This document shows positions 23,688 through 35,010 of a stretch of 64,000 bases of DNA, in pieces (the first letter of the stretch is position 1; every line of letters starts with the position of its first letter). The DNA is from Dryococelus australis (lineage: Eukaryota; Arthropoda; Insecta; Phasmatodea; Phasmatidae): assembly GCA_029891345.1 (NCBI GenBank), contig CM056994.1:143800457-143864456 (forward strand), read 5' to 3'. Position numbers and translations under genes: made by a program. Below the pieces are notes generated by a model. The model was not told the origin of the DNA, did not search any database, and was given only the letters and a program-made list of their open reading frames with translations.

Positions 23688-24058
23688 GTACTAACATATT
23701 TCGTCAGAAAGAATTAACAATTTTTCTCTCCTTTTATGCTTCTATTCAAACATACATTTCATGTAGTTTCTTGATCGCATTGCATTGGACTTATGTCTTC
23801 AACAGTTTCTTCCAGACAAGTTCTTCGCTCACCTATAAATCATGGCCACAGTAAAAGTAGACAACTGACTGCTGTTGTTAGACAGACCATTCACAATACT
23901 GATCCATTGACCCATGTCACATGATCCACGATCCATTGACACATAACCTGTTCACCCATAATGACCCCTGATTACGGTGCTGTTCCCTAACGAGTCCAAA
24001 ACGACTCCTAAAATACCCATAAATGACCTCCAAGGACACAAAAATGAACTCTGATCGC

Positions 24059-24107
24059 GGAGGAGGAGGAGGGGGAGGAGGAGGAGGAGGAGGAGGAGGA
24101 GAAGGAG
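24059..24107 (+). repeat. (GGA)n trinucleotide repeat in zinc-finger gene
   Basis: About 16 GGA units; on the minus strand they encode a Pro run after the CDFC finger. The right arm has a shorter, interrupted CCTCCGCC tract at 25370-25410. Confidence 0.95.
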
Positions 24108-24499
24108 TCAACTGTGTAGGCGGATCCGATTGTAGTAGCAGTGAACCAATGGTAAAAGTTTTAGAATGTCTCTTCAAAATATCACTCCGTATAAACTGCC
24201 TCCAGCAGAAATCGCACTGAAACGTCATTATTACCGTTTCCATACAGAAGGTTTTCGTACAGACCACCCTCTCAAGCCGACGGGCATTTTGAACATAGGC
24301 GATAACTTGATCGCTGAATCGAAATTGGCGGCAAACAGTTAGAGATGATACAGATCGCGGCTCCTTGGTCGTCGAGGTCAAAGGCAGGCTTTTGTATTCG
24401 TAATTTGTTTTCGCGGTATGGGAGCACTCTGAGAAAACCCAAACACTCGTTCGCCCGGGAAGAAAACATGCAGTTTCTTTGTAATAATATGTTATTTAA

Positions 24500-24840
24500 A
24501 TATTCTTTTAGGTCTGTGTATATACCTTAAATACAGACATTTGAATTAACTTTACATTTACTTATTTACTTAAGTATAAATAGATATGTATAAATTTAAT
24601 TTACAATACATTATATATATACATGCTCATATGTATATTACTATACATAAAAATTTAAAACGAGAGTAATTTCATATTTACATACTTATATGTACATAAC
24701 TATAAGGAATATAAATTAAATTGAAAATGGTTTTGATTTGTATACTTATATAAAAATATATATACATATATGTACATATATACATATATATATACAAATG
24801 AAATTGAAAATAATTTTAAAATTGCACATTTATATACCTC

Positions 24841-24930
<90 letters not shown>

Positions 24931-25204
24931 AATTTAAATTGAAAATAATTTTATATTTACATACTTATATGTACATAACTACATATATAATTAAACTAAA
25001 AATGGTTAAATTTACATACTTATGTAGCTATACATATGCATAGTTATTTACATATATCTATACATAATTCTGTATAGGAAATGAAAAAAAAAAAGTATAT
25101 TTACTTATTTAAATAAATTATTTAAAATGTAAATATTTATATAACTATACTTAATTATTTGTGTTCCTATCTTACATTAATACATATTTATATATAATTC
25201 CGTC
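24500..25204. repeat. AT-rich centre of element 2 with long (TA)n
   Basis: The loop between the palindrome arms consists of ATATATGTACATA-type repeats and an 87-bp (TA)n at 24844-24930. The TACTTATATGTACATAACTA unit recurs several times. The Tyr-Ile frames read through it are artefacts of the repeat. Confidence 0.85.
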
Positions 25205-26410
25205 ATAAACTGTTTATATGAGAGGGTGGCCTGTACGAAAACCTGCGGAATGAAAACTTCAAGAATTATCATTATGTGCGATTTCTGCCAGAGGCAGTTT
25301 ACACAAACGATATTTTAAAGAAACATTCTAAAACATTTAGCAATTGTTCTCTGCAATACAATCTCATTCGCCTCCGCCTCCGCTTCTGCCTCCGCCTCCT
25401 TCTTCGCATTCAGGGGTAATTTTGAGGTCATTGGGGGTCATTTAAATGTCATTTAGGGATACTTTTGGGTCAATAGATCAATCTTGTGTGAGGTGGGTCT
25501 GACAACAGGAGTCAGTTGTCTACTTTAACTGTGACCATAATTTATAGATGAGCGAAGAACTTGTCTGGAAGAAACTGTTGACGATATAACTGCATTTTTA
25601 TGTGATCAAATAATTAGATGAAATTACTTTTTGAATGCGGGCGTAAAAGGAAAATAATTGGTTAATTCTTTGTGACGAAATATGTTTGTAATTTTATATA
25701 TAGAGTAAGGGCAGTAGCTAGACATAGTAAATACACATGCCGCCACTGTGGAATGGACTTCGGGTTTTTCCATAATTATGATGCAAGCCAATGATTGTAA
25801 GAAATCTACTGTAGAGCTTACCTCTACGAAAGTACCTTCTCGCACTGCTGGAAAGTTACTTGGATTACAGTGTCGCTACTGTGAAAAGATTGTCAGCAAA
25901 AACAGCCAAGCCCGGTAACATGATAGAACGACCTGTACGAATAATCCTTTTTACGCGATGAAGCATCACAACGATGGGCACATATAGTTCGTGGAAGGCA
26001 ATACAATAAATGAACACACTGAGATCTTCATGGGTTTCTCTACTGCAAGCCAGTAAGTGGTGCATTCAATAACTCCTGCTACATCTATGGGTAATGTTTC
26101 AGCAGACGAATATAACAAGACAATTAATGCTGAAGACGGAATGATTGAGTCGGTTTGTGCGGAATGTACACTTGCAAGGCATGCGTGTGACGACGACGAA
26201 CTTCAAAATAAACGACAGTCAGCTCTAAATACTGATGAACATACAACTCCCGCTACAAAGAAAAGCAATGTTGATGTTGAGGGCGAAGCAGGAAGTGAAG
26301 ACGACCATGAAGACAGAATTGATGATGACTATGGCGACAGTGATAGCACTGAAGACGATGATGTTTCTCTGGATGTTCCTCTGGACGTTCCTACACATTT
26401 CACCAACTAG
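25205..26410 (+). pseudogene. C2H2 zinc-finger gene remnant with acidic tail, right arm of element 2
   Basis: The mirror copy of the left-arm gene, reading outward. Pieces in order: a finger CDFCQRQFTQTIF near 25290 (stop in place of the helix end), CRHCGMDF near 25740, CRYCEKIVSKNSQAR followed by a stop and HDR near 25885, then an open 117-residue frame from 26057 to 26410. That last frame contains a CAEC pair and a strongly acidic C-terminus (GSEDDHEDRIDDDYGDSDST). The multiple fingers plus acidic tail look like a DNA-binding regulator. Stops between the exon-like pieces make the whole inactive unless spliced. No family name can be given. Confidence 0.55.
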
Positions 26411-26879
26411 TTTTCTTCGACAAGTATTGTGAAGAAGGCAGAATACGTTTATTATACTGACTATATATGTGCTATAGATACCAACAAATATGTATTGCTC
26501 ACTAAGCAACACCTTGGGGATCACTCGAACATGAAAGAGGTGGTTTCGATCATAAGATAACTTAAGGATCAGGGTTATATGAGATGATGCGATGAACTGC
26601 TTTCTTCTTAAAATGCAATTACAAGATAATAATAATTTATTATTATAAAATAAATGTTTTCTTTATTATTTGCATTGTATCCTTCTATCGGCCCTAAAGT
26701 TTTATAGTAAAAAATATGTATTATATATATTGAAGTTATGAAGCATGTAGCCAAAGTCCTGCATCCTGCTTGTAGCTACGTAACCGATTGGGAATTTTTT
26801 AAAAATAGGACGGAAAATTGCAATTTTTAAAGTCTATAATTAGAAGTGCCGACAGCTCGCTGGGTAGTGAAATCGAAAC

Positions 26880-27320
26880 TTTAACTTAGTTGTCAGTAAC
26901 ATAGTATATTTGTTGACTTTTATGTATTTTTTTCGAGTTTTTGTTTCCAAGGTTGTTCAGGTTGAGGTTGTTAGGGTTGAGGTAGTCTGCTTCTAACATG
27001 GTGGTAGTAGTCTGCATTGTGTTATGCTTGCTGACATTTATGCCTCGTTCCTCGAGCTTTTGTTTTCAAGGTTATTCAAGGTCATGGGGTCAAGGTCGAG
27101 GTAGTCTGCATCTAATATGTTTGGTGTTAGTATGTAATATACTATGCTTGCTACCTTTTATGTATTTTATCGAGTATTTTTAAGGTCATTCAAGGTCACG
27201 GGGTTAAGATCTAGGTAGTCTGCATCTAATATGGCGGTATTAATAATGCATTATACTTGCTGACTTTTTACGTATTTTTCTCGATTTTTGTTTTCAAGGT
27301 AATTCAATATCTTGGGACAA
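26880..27320 (+). repeat. Subterminal tandem array with TCAAGGTCA motifs, right arm of element 2
   Basis: Four to five units of about 100-115 bp. At least two contain exact TCAAGGTCA (near 27073 and 27190). The rest of the unit reads GTAGTCTGCATCTAATATG, GGTAGTAGT, TATGCTTGCTGAC(T/A)TTTATG, then CTCGAG or similar and TTTTGTTTTCAAGGT. The mirror array is in the left arm. Confidence 0.8.
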
Positions 27321-27854
27321 TGTCAAGTCAGAGGTCAAAGGTCAAACGTCACAGTTAATTTGCTAATGGGTACTGACTTCCAAGATGGTGGACAGGTGAT
27401 GTCTACCGAGTGATGGTCGCTTAACAAGGTAGCTGACTTGGTATGGACGAGGGGGTGGAGGCCTGCCGACTTATTTTTTTGGGGAGGGTGGTGGGGGGAA
27501 CCTCAGGAAAATAATTTTTTATGACCATAAATAATTTTAATGACCTTTTTATATTTTTTAATAATTTCAATATTTTTAATTATTTAAACAAATTTTCAAT
27601 AAATATTTAGTAACACATTTTTTTAACAAATTTTTTATTTAACTTTTTCGTGATAAATTTTCTATTTTTTAAAATACTTTTTTACAATTTTTGGATTTTT
27701 GAGGTCAGAGGTCACCGGAATCATGGTCAAGGCCAAGGGTGAAAGGTCAAGGTTATGTGGGACAAATATGACGGACAGCTGACGTAACAACATGGCGACC
27801 GGGTGAATCCGATCGCCGATGCCACTGGCCCCAACTTCTGTAATTCCTACTACT

Positions 27855-27860
27855 AGCCTA
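27855..27860. repeat. 6-bp target site duplication, right (AGCCTA)
   Basis: An exact repeat of the 6 bp preceding the left end of element 2. Confidence 0.85.
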
Positions 27861-28481
27861 CTATAGCTGGAAAAGAAATAACTATCCTTCCCCGTTTTTG
27901 TTCTGCACAACGGATGCCTTCCCCTACTTTAGTAAGGAGGGAGAGGGGAGAAATTGTGTCACGGTACTCGTGTCTGTATTACATGAGCAGGAGTGCATCT
28001 CGAGAATTTTATTTCTCAACTTGTTCATCCATCACGTAAATGAATCTGTATTTCGGTATGGTTTAAATGTATCAATAGGAGCCAGCACATCTAACATTTC
28101 TGTTGTAATCCTTATAGTAGGTAGTACTTGAGTCACTGTTTACGGTTCAAAACGGAATATAAGCCTCTTTGATACGAGCATATAAATATGATAGGCACAT
28201 GCAAGGCTACGAAACTAACCTTCGACGGGTCGAACCCACTGTGTGGAGTAGCATATAAAAGTAATCTAGGGTTAAAAACGGCAAGTCGTAATGCAAATAC
28301 TTACCATGAGAAAACAGATAATACTTTACCATGTTTGTCAAGCAAATAGTGAACACATATTGACATATACTGTAAAAATTCGGAACAATAGTACATAGTT
28401 TATTATAAATGCGGCATGTCAAACAATTGCGATACAAAACTAACCAATATGAATGTAAATATACAAACACAAATGATGCAC
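27861..28481. other. No recognised gene
   Basis: Unassigned AT-rich sequence between element 2 and the Tc1-type transposase. Short frames on both strands carry no motif. Confidence 0.4.
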
Positions 28482-29830
28482 CTATTCCGATTCAGAGTCT
28501 GTGTCACATGGAGAATCTTAGTCAGTTGAATCTCAGTCTCCACCGTTCATAATTATCCTGTCAATTTTAATGTCAAGTAACCCATAACTCTTCAAGTACT
28601 CGTCTTCAATTTTCTGTACAAGTTTGCAGGACTATTTCAATTTATCTACAGAGAAACATCTGAACAACCCCTCGCACAATTTCTTTTTATCATCGAGGGA
28701 TGAAGAAATTCCCTCGCGAACATTCCTTTTAATATCCGACAATACTAGCTCAATGGGGTTCAGCTCGTCGTGATATGGAGGCAGACGAATGACTTCATGA
28801 CCATGTGCATTTATTAATTCACCAATTTTAAATGTATTTGTGTTTCGTGCGCTTTTGACCAAAAGCAACAAATCCGCTTTTGTCGTTTGCGGAGTGAATC
28901 CGACATTACTATTTGTCAGCTAGTCTTGAATGATTTGTTTTCAAGATGATGATTATGCTTTTTATTCAATTATACGTTATTATATGTTGCATTGTCTAAT
29001 ACAACGACAGAGTTGCTAGGTACACTAAGTAGTAATTTATTTTTCACCCACATAGCGAGAATTGTCGTAGTTCATGTCGTGATGAAAGTCTGCCGACCTT
29101 TGTTTACATTTAAAAATAAGCACACCATTCGGGACAAACCCTACCTCTTCACGAGCATTCACAATAATTAATCGTGGACATTATTTTCCAGTTGATTTTA
29201 TGAAGCCTTTTTCTGTATCTGATTGCCAGCAAGAACTTACTCTGTGGGTAGCATGAATATACATATCATCAACATAAACTGTGACCCTACAAGCCAGCCG
29301 ATAAGCACGTATGTCCTCTAGATAACGCCCCCTCCAAGCTGTCATGTCAGGCTTTTCAATTAAAATTATTCGTTTTGGCTAATATTTTCGCCAGCGGAAC
29401 CCAAGTTGCTTCAACAAATTTTGCTAGTTTTCCCTGCTACAATTTCAAATGCTGGCTTCAAGCAGAGCCTTATTCAACTTTTGCGATGTCGGTACATATT
29501 TTCGCAATGTGTAAAATTCGTGTATTTCTCAACTCGCACAGCACAGCATTTAAAATCGTCAATTTCGGTAACTTTCTTGTTCTATGTTTTCTTTCCATTA
29601 GGTGTCTAAAAGGTCGAACATATTTTACTTATTATCTTACCCTCTGCCAAAATTCGTTTAACTGTTGACTCTGAAACCCCAGTTGCAGTACCTGTTGCTT
29701 CGATGATGTTGTACATCAGTTTATACGTCTTTTTTTTTTTGTTCACCGAGATGCTTTGCCACATTATATATTATCTTGCGTGCTTGTCCCCACAATGGTG
29801 TACCAGACTTAATACATTACTTAAATCCCG
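28482..29830 (-). pseudogene. IS630/Tc1-type DDE transposase remnant
   Basis: It reads leftward. Near 29640-29720 there is a helix-turn-helix (ATGVSESTVKRILAEGK). Then come a spacer and the block PKRIILIEKPDMTAWRGRYL near 29330-29390, and the first catalytic block VYVDDMYIHATH near 29250-29285, with the Asp retained. A middle region whose second Asp block is degraded lies near 29000. The C-terminal block GHEVIRLPPYHDELNPIELV lies near 28740-28800 with the final acidic residue present, in an 80-residue open stretch. An acidic tail ends at a stop at 28482. This order matches DDE transposases of the IS630/Tc1/mariner superfamily. Stops and shifts are scattered through it. Terminal repeats were not found with certainty. 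Confidence 0.75.
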
Positions 29831-30088
29831 AAATGACAGTAAGTCATACCGTTTAACTCGAGTCGCCCAACAACCGTGCCGGAGCGATCCCGCAGTGCCG
29901 CTAGCTGCGAGTGACTGATCCCTTCCACTAACTCAACTGCTCCTCACTTGACTGCCCGCTGACACTGACGTCTGCACAGGTTCTTTTGTCTCTTGTCCCA
30001 CTATATAATTTAGTTATCTCAATTTCCTCAATAAATAGCCGTCATAACTGGTGATAATAAATTGAATATTCTTAATTTCTCTACACTC

Positions 30089-31329
30089 TAAATTTGAATC
30101 AGTGAGTATTTCACTGTTTCAATCAGTTAACAGTATCTGAATGACTCAACAGTTACTTCAGTGAAATTGACTGATTATTTAGTTGAAAATGCAATTTTTC
30201 CTTCACTTATTGGTTCAATGAAGTTTTCCACTGATTAATTACTGATTTTCTTTACTGTTTTCAGTGATTGGGTTCTTTTTTTAAAATGATGTATCAGTTA
30301 AAGAGCTTTTAATAGGGACGTCAAACAACGTGTGATAATCGCCGTTAAACAACGCGAAACAAGTGAAACTACAACGCATAAACTAATATAAACAATACAA
30401 AAATCTTTCTAAAATGTGTTTCGTATTTCAAAACACCATCTTTATATGTAACATAAACAATCAGTCTTTCATTCCGAATTAAGTCTTTCATTTCGATTAA
30501 ATGCAATTATCATCCCGCTCTGCTTGAAGTTTTAAACTGCATATAATGTGTTGAAGAGAGCGCACTCATATGCACTATTCGTTTTAACATTCCTAACATT
30601 ACCAATTAAACAAAAACAAAAATTAAGGTAATACAATTTAAAACTACACGATGTCGATGAGACAATATAAGATATATTATTTTCCTCTTTAAAATCAAAT
30701 CGACTTGGTTGCTCAGATGATAATCTGCCCCCATAGCTCAGGGACAGAGTTACAGACTTGTAGTCGGAGAGTCAGGAAATGGCGGCCTGGTACCTCCGCG
30801 GCACGTGTTCAGTCCGCATATCGCACACATGTGTACTGTGAATCTGTCATCAAGTCAGTCAAACTAGAGCTCGTCACACTGTAAACTACACAGTCTCAAA
30901 ACGTCACTCATGCTCTGTCTTACCACAGCTAATGTCTCGATAAATATAGTCAACTTAAGACAATGGTAAGGGAACGGTCTAAAAGCGAATCGGAAAGGAA
31001 GTGTGAGTTCAAACCTGGCCACCGGCAGAAAAGTTTTTTACTTTTTTAAGTAACTGACTATTGCGCAATGTTAATAATTAACTATAGTAAATATTTTTAA
31101 TTCTCGTAATTATTTAGCTAAATTAAATCATATCAATATATAATTCACCGCTGCAAATGGCCGTCATTAATTCAATCAGTGAAATTGTTTCACGTCACTA
31201 ATTCAACCCATGAAATTATTTCACTGAAACAGTCAGCGGTTTTCCACTGTTTTAATGTCGAGCCATTTTACTGACTCGAAAAGTTGAAATTATATTGTAA
31301 ATCAATGGTTTTCCACTGATTCGAATTTA
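30089..31329. mobile_element. MITE-like element with CAGTGAAAT subterminal repeats
   Basis: The left end TAAATTTGAATCAGTG and the complement of the right end TAAATTCGAATCAGTG are inverted copies (15 of 16). The first and last roughly 200 bp are filled with variants of TTTCACTGA and TTCCACTGATT in both orientations. No transposase frame lies inside. A tRNA-like stretch occurs near 30731-30815 and another B-box-like motif (GAGTTCAAACC) near 31010. A TA target duplication is possible, because the ends begin and finish with TA. The superfamily cannot be assigned. Confidence 0.5.
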
Positions 31330-32912
31330 GAATATATAGTTTATTTCTCTCATACTAATTTTAAAACAATACTATATAAATTCACAACGCAGTATTAATG
31401 AATAACTGTTAGGAAGACTGCTCAAAATTGACTCATCAATTATAAAATACGAGTATGACGAGACAAAGTCACAGAAAAGAAATAAGAGTTTCTCATACAA
31501 TGTGTTTAATGGTTTTGATTAGTGTAGTTAATAATATATATTGAGTCCGCAATAATTAATTTGTTTATCATTAATATTGACAACTAATACGAACAATTCG
31601 GCACTAAGCTAACACACCTTAATATGTTCCATAGTTTTGGTTGGCATGGATATAAAAAATGAAACTTTAAAAACTCCTTCTGATTTTACATGTATAGAAA
31701 AAAGAATGAGGCATTAAAAAGTTAATAATTAGTCATTTTCTCACGCGCTCATAATAACTGGTAGTGAGAATTGAATTCCACGATCATTTTTTATTATTTC
31801 AATAGCAAGTAATGTTAAAATTTTGAAAAGGAAAATATGTTTGATATTGTCTACATTTATTTTAAAATCTAAAGAAAGAGTATTTATTATTTGGTGCCAC
31901 CATATTTAAATGTTTTTAAAGATAAATGATGAAACACATTGTAGGGCTTTCTAGCAGCTATGGGTAAAAGAATTAAACACCTGTGTCGACAAAACACGCT
32001 TGCTTCCAACCCTCTTATTCTGCTGGGAACTCAGAAACGAGGTGCCTTTCGGGGCGTTTACTAAATAATTAACTGAACAGCAATAACACGCGCGGTGTCT
32101 GCAGAATGAGGAACTAAAGACATGCCGAAACGCCACATAAGCACATTACAACAGATGTTTTACTAGCCCTGAACAAACTCCTCTGCGAGCGAAACGTGAA
32201 GCGAAAAGCTCTGTGGGAGGGAAAATTGATGGAAAAAGGGGGCTGGGGTGTGGACGAATCAGGAGGTACAGAGGAGATTGAGTGATTCCCGGACCAAGGA
32301 ACGATGCCAGATAGCATCAGTACACAGGAGAACCAACTTGCTGGCTTCTCAGACCCTGGCCCGCCGTTGAATTACCGGCGACTCGAAGATGTTTAATATT
32401 TAACAAGCCTTCGCTTCGCGGTGCGGCAGAAGGGAGCATAGCAAGCGCTGCCAGCTATTAACGCGCGCTCTCCCCTTGTTCACACGCCTTAGGGGAATCG
32501 CGGTAAACATTTCCGTAAACCCACAAAACTTGCTATCAAACCGTTCAAAGGCCTATTAATATTTTCGAGAGGGATCTCGCAGAAAAATAATCTTGGTCCA
32601 AAATATTGTATTAAAACACAAATCAACTCAATACTCACAAAATAAAAATTAATAATTAAAAAAAAAAAAGGGTTCAGATTTATACGTCGCACGGTACAGT
32701 ATACAGTCTTAATGCCGCACTATCACTTAATAACTTAGTTGGCGATGAAGTAAATTACTAATTGAATATACAAGTTTTGGAAGAGAAATTTAAATTAATA
32801 ATATGAACCTTCGTACTTAATAGTACAATATTTTCTCCTCTTAAAATTTTATCTTTATTATTATTTTTTCTGCAGCAAAAAAACCAAATCTAATCAATCG
32901 TGAAGCCATGTC
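31330..32912. other. No recognised gene
   Basis: Unassigned. A moderately GC-rich patch at about 32030-32480 has short frames on both strands with no recognisable motif. Confidence 0.4.
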
Positions 32913-33136
32913 AGTAGTAGGGGCGGGCTGATCCTGCCCAACTTTTGAATAATTGGGATTTTCGATTTGATATCAAATTAATTGAAAAGGGTTAGTAAAA
33001 GGAGGTTAGTCCTTAATCCTATTTTAATCAGATGAAAAATTCTGAATCTGATTTTAATATGAATAAAAAATTCTTTATCCGATCTCAATACGATATAAAT
33101 GGAATGGGTTAAATTGATTGAAAAAGGTTAAATTTA

Positions 33137-33436
33137 TTAAAAGGGTAAATTTTTTTCTTGTACTTTCTTTTTGGGTTTTGGAGGGGGTAGCTGGATATCT
33201 GTACAATGTTGACGGCGTGGTGTCCTAGAGGCGACTGACCACACTGGTGGGATGCAATGTCTTATATAGGTGTAGAGTTCAGTGCAAGAATGTGCTAAGC
33301 ATAATTTTAAAATTTTTAATCTTAAGGTGTATGGAGGGATGTTTGCGGTAGATAGGCGATTTTTACGAATATATTTAACAGACAAGAGAAATGCAGAATA
33401 TTCTGTGTATGAAAAGTTACAATCATCGAATCGCAA
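33137..33436 (-). CDS. Hypothetical outward-facing frame, left arm of element 3
   Basis: A 99-residue frame that starts MRFDDCNFSYTEYS and ends in a Pro/Lys-rich segment. It aligns in frame over about 90 residues with the right-arm frame at 37816-38250 (shared VKYIRKN, LAHSC, TYI(R/K)HC, VAS, RQH). A one-codon length difference between them keeps phase. It may be a real small gene of the element or simply a frame that survives because the arms are similar. No family recognised; unusually rich in Cys, His and Tyr. Confidence 0.35.
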   Translation of the reverse strand: MRFDDCNFSYTEYSAFLLSVKYIRKNRLSTANIPPYTLRLKILKLCLAHSCTELYTYIRHCIPPVWSVASRTPRRQHCTDIQLPPPKPKKKVQEKNLPF

Positions 33437-33825
33437 ATTTCAAATGACTATGTGAATAACAAGTGCAATAACATGAGTCTGAAACATAACATGAATCTCG
33501 AGCTTAGAAATAAAATTTCCACCAGACAGAGAATTTTAGCTACTTGAATAACATCTCGTGTCGACAAGTGCAAACTCACTAAACAAAATCCAGTTAGCCA
33601 GTATGAAATTACACAAGGCAGAGTCTTTAAACGAGTTCTATGTATGAATTAACAACATGAACAAACTACACGTTTCAGCCTGGAGAATGATATCTTACAG
33701 CAAAATACTCTGAATATTATTTCAACCAGACACAACAGCGTACATCTATTCTGATAAGAAAAATATATAATGATAGAAAGTCTTACTTGAAATGATTTAT
33801 TTTAAAATAACTAACTTGTGCAAAT

Positions 33826-33882
<57 letters not shown>

Positions 33883-33902
33883 GATATACATATATATATA
33901 TA
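33826..33902. repeat. (TA)n microsatellite in left arm of element 3
   Basis: Two TA tracts separated by TTAAGATATACA. The matching place in the right arm (about 37360) has only ACACATATATATAG, so the tract expanded in one arm only. Confidence 0.95.
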
Positions 33903-34109
33903 AACTGCACAAATATCCTCGAAGAGAAGGTATTTTTTTTTTAAATAACAAAAGTACTCAATATTTTCATAAATCGAGCACACTTGTTAACACAAACTGT
34001 ATTTTCGTCTACCGAACACAGAAATTGAAAATCTTATCCAACATTTACTTAACACAAAAATTTTTATTTCCCCAGTAAAATAATTTCATATTCAAATGCG
34101 TACATTATA

Positions 34110-34760
34110 AAATGTTAATCGCGGCTTTCACCAGAGATGAAGGTAGATCCGTAGCTGTAGTAACCAGCAATCATGAACTCGGCGGCTGCCAAAAACATAC
34201 CTGCCTGATGAAGACAAGAGAGAAAACTGTACACATCTGGATCCTCTGAGCTTCTATCATGAACTGAATATGCCGGAGCGTGGATAGCTGAGGGCACTTC
34301 GCTCCAAAACTCCCTTCACCCCCTCCCTCCAAAACACCAACCTGTCGCCAGACTGCTACCCCAGACTGCTCGCAATTGTAAATTTTTTCAGCACTAAAGC
34401 AAGATGACATCAACTGCCTACTTGCGCTCAGATCGGGCCGCACTCGCCTGTAGGCATCCCCTACCCTCCCAACACCTCGCTATCAGAATCGGCCCGAGTG
34501 CACCATGACAGTCCCCCCACCCTCCCCTGCGAGTTCCTGGGGGTAATTCACCCATCTGCCAGCGATTATCATTTTTTGCAATTGAGTCAAGATGGTGAAA
34601 ACTGCCTACTTGCATTCACATTGGGGGTTGGCTGCTCATAGCCACCCTTCCCCTCCACCCCTCGCTTTCAGAACTGGCCAGAGTCGAGGCTAGCAAATAT
34701 GCACCCCCGTACTTCACGGTGAGTTCAGAGCGAGCGTTCTACTGGCTGGAGAACTCCTCG
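34110..34760. repeat. GC-rich tandem units, left arm of element 3
   Basis: Two to three diverged units of about 200-250 bp sharing AACTGCCTACTTGC, a CCCCTCCACCC(C) run and CAGAA(C/T)(T/C)GGCC. The right arm carries the inverted counterpart at about 36380-37080. Frames through it differ between copies and are not treated as genes. Confidence 0.6.
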
Positions 34761-35010
34761 GTTCAAGCACTCTGCCCTTGCTGCAGATCCATGGTTACAC
34801 AAGAGCCTGGCGTATTCTCAGTGAATTAAAATTTTGCTACCAAACTCCAGCCAATGAAATTTTATATCCCTGAAATAAAGTTTTTTTAATCCCTAAGACA
34901 ATCCCTACATTAATATTCCAACTAATTTTATATCTTAACCCAAGTAACGAATTTGAATCCAATAAACTTTATCCCATTTTCCAGAAAACTCATTTAAGTA
35001 TTTCCAGGAA

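Larger units (their letters stand above)
22640..24470 (-). pseudogene. C2H2 zinc-finger gene remnant, left arm of element 2
   Basis: It reads outward (leftward). The inner end (23917-24381) keeps a 154-residue frame with a damaged finger (VCRQFRFSDQV...NARRLERVVC) and then a good one (CDFCWRQFIRSDILKRHSKTF, C-2-C-12-H), followed by a poly-Pro run made by a GGA-repeat expansion. Further out come an acidic segment (homologous to the right arm's GEAGSEDDHED) and a tail. Several stops and shifts break it. The mirror gene at 25205-26410 has the same order. It is a sequence-specific DNA-binding type protein by family; any role in the element is unknown. Confidence 0.6.
16957..27854. mobile_element. 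Palindromic zinc-finger element 2 (complete, carrying a nested hAT)
   Basis: The ends are AGTAGTAGG (16957) and CCTACTACT (27846-27854), flanked by a perfect 6-bp duplication AGCCTA. Removing the 4.2-kb hAT leaves about 6.7 kb that is nearly all palindrome. Mirrored pairs, outermost first: the terminal AGAAGCTGGGG/CCCCAACTTCT blocks; 21224-21330 with 27700-27825; tandem arrays 21850-22330 with 26880-27320; 22640-22700 with 26520-26610; zinc-finger genes 22680-24460 with 25205-26410. The centre (about 24520-25200) is AT-rich with a long (TA)n. No transposase or integrase is recognised in it. A 6-bp duplication and AG...CT ends are known for Polintons/Mavericks; use of that machinery is inferred, not shown. 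Confidence 0.85.

Noticed and set aside
24023-24220. Poly-Gly frame on plus strand
   Set aside because: It is the opposite-strand reading of the (GGA)n expansion in the zinc-finger remnant.
24738-24932. Open frame of repeated Ile-Tyr (also near 33818, 61199 and 63792)
   Set aside because: These are read-throughs of (TA)n microsatellites, not genes.
30731-30815. Possible tRNA gene (TAGCTCAGGGACAGAG and GTGTTCAGTCC)
   Set aside because: A and B boxes are similar to consensus but I cannot form a clean cloverleaf; it is more likely a SINE remnant inside the MITE-like element.
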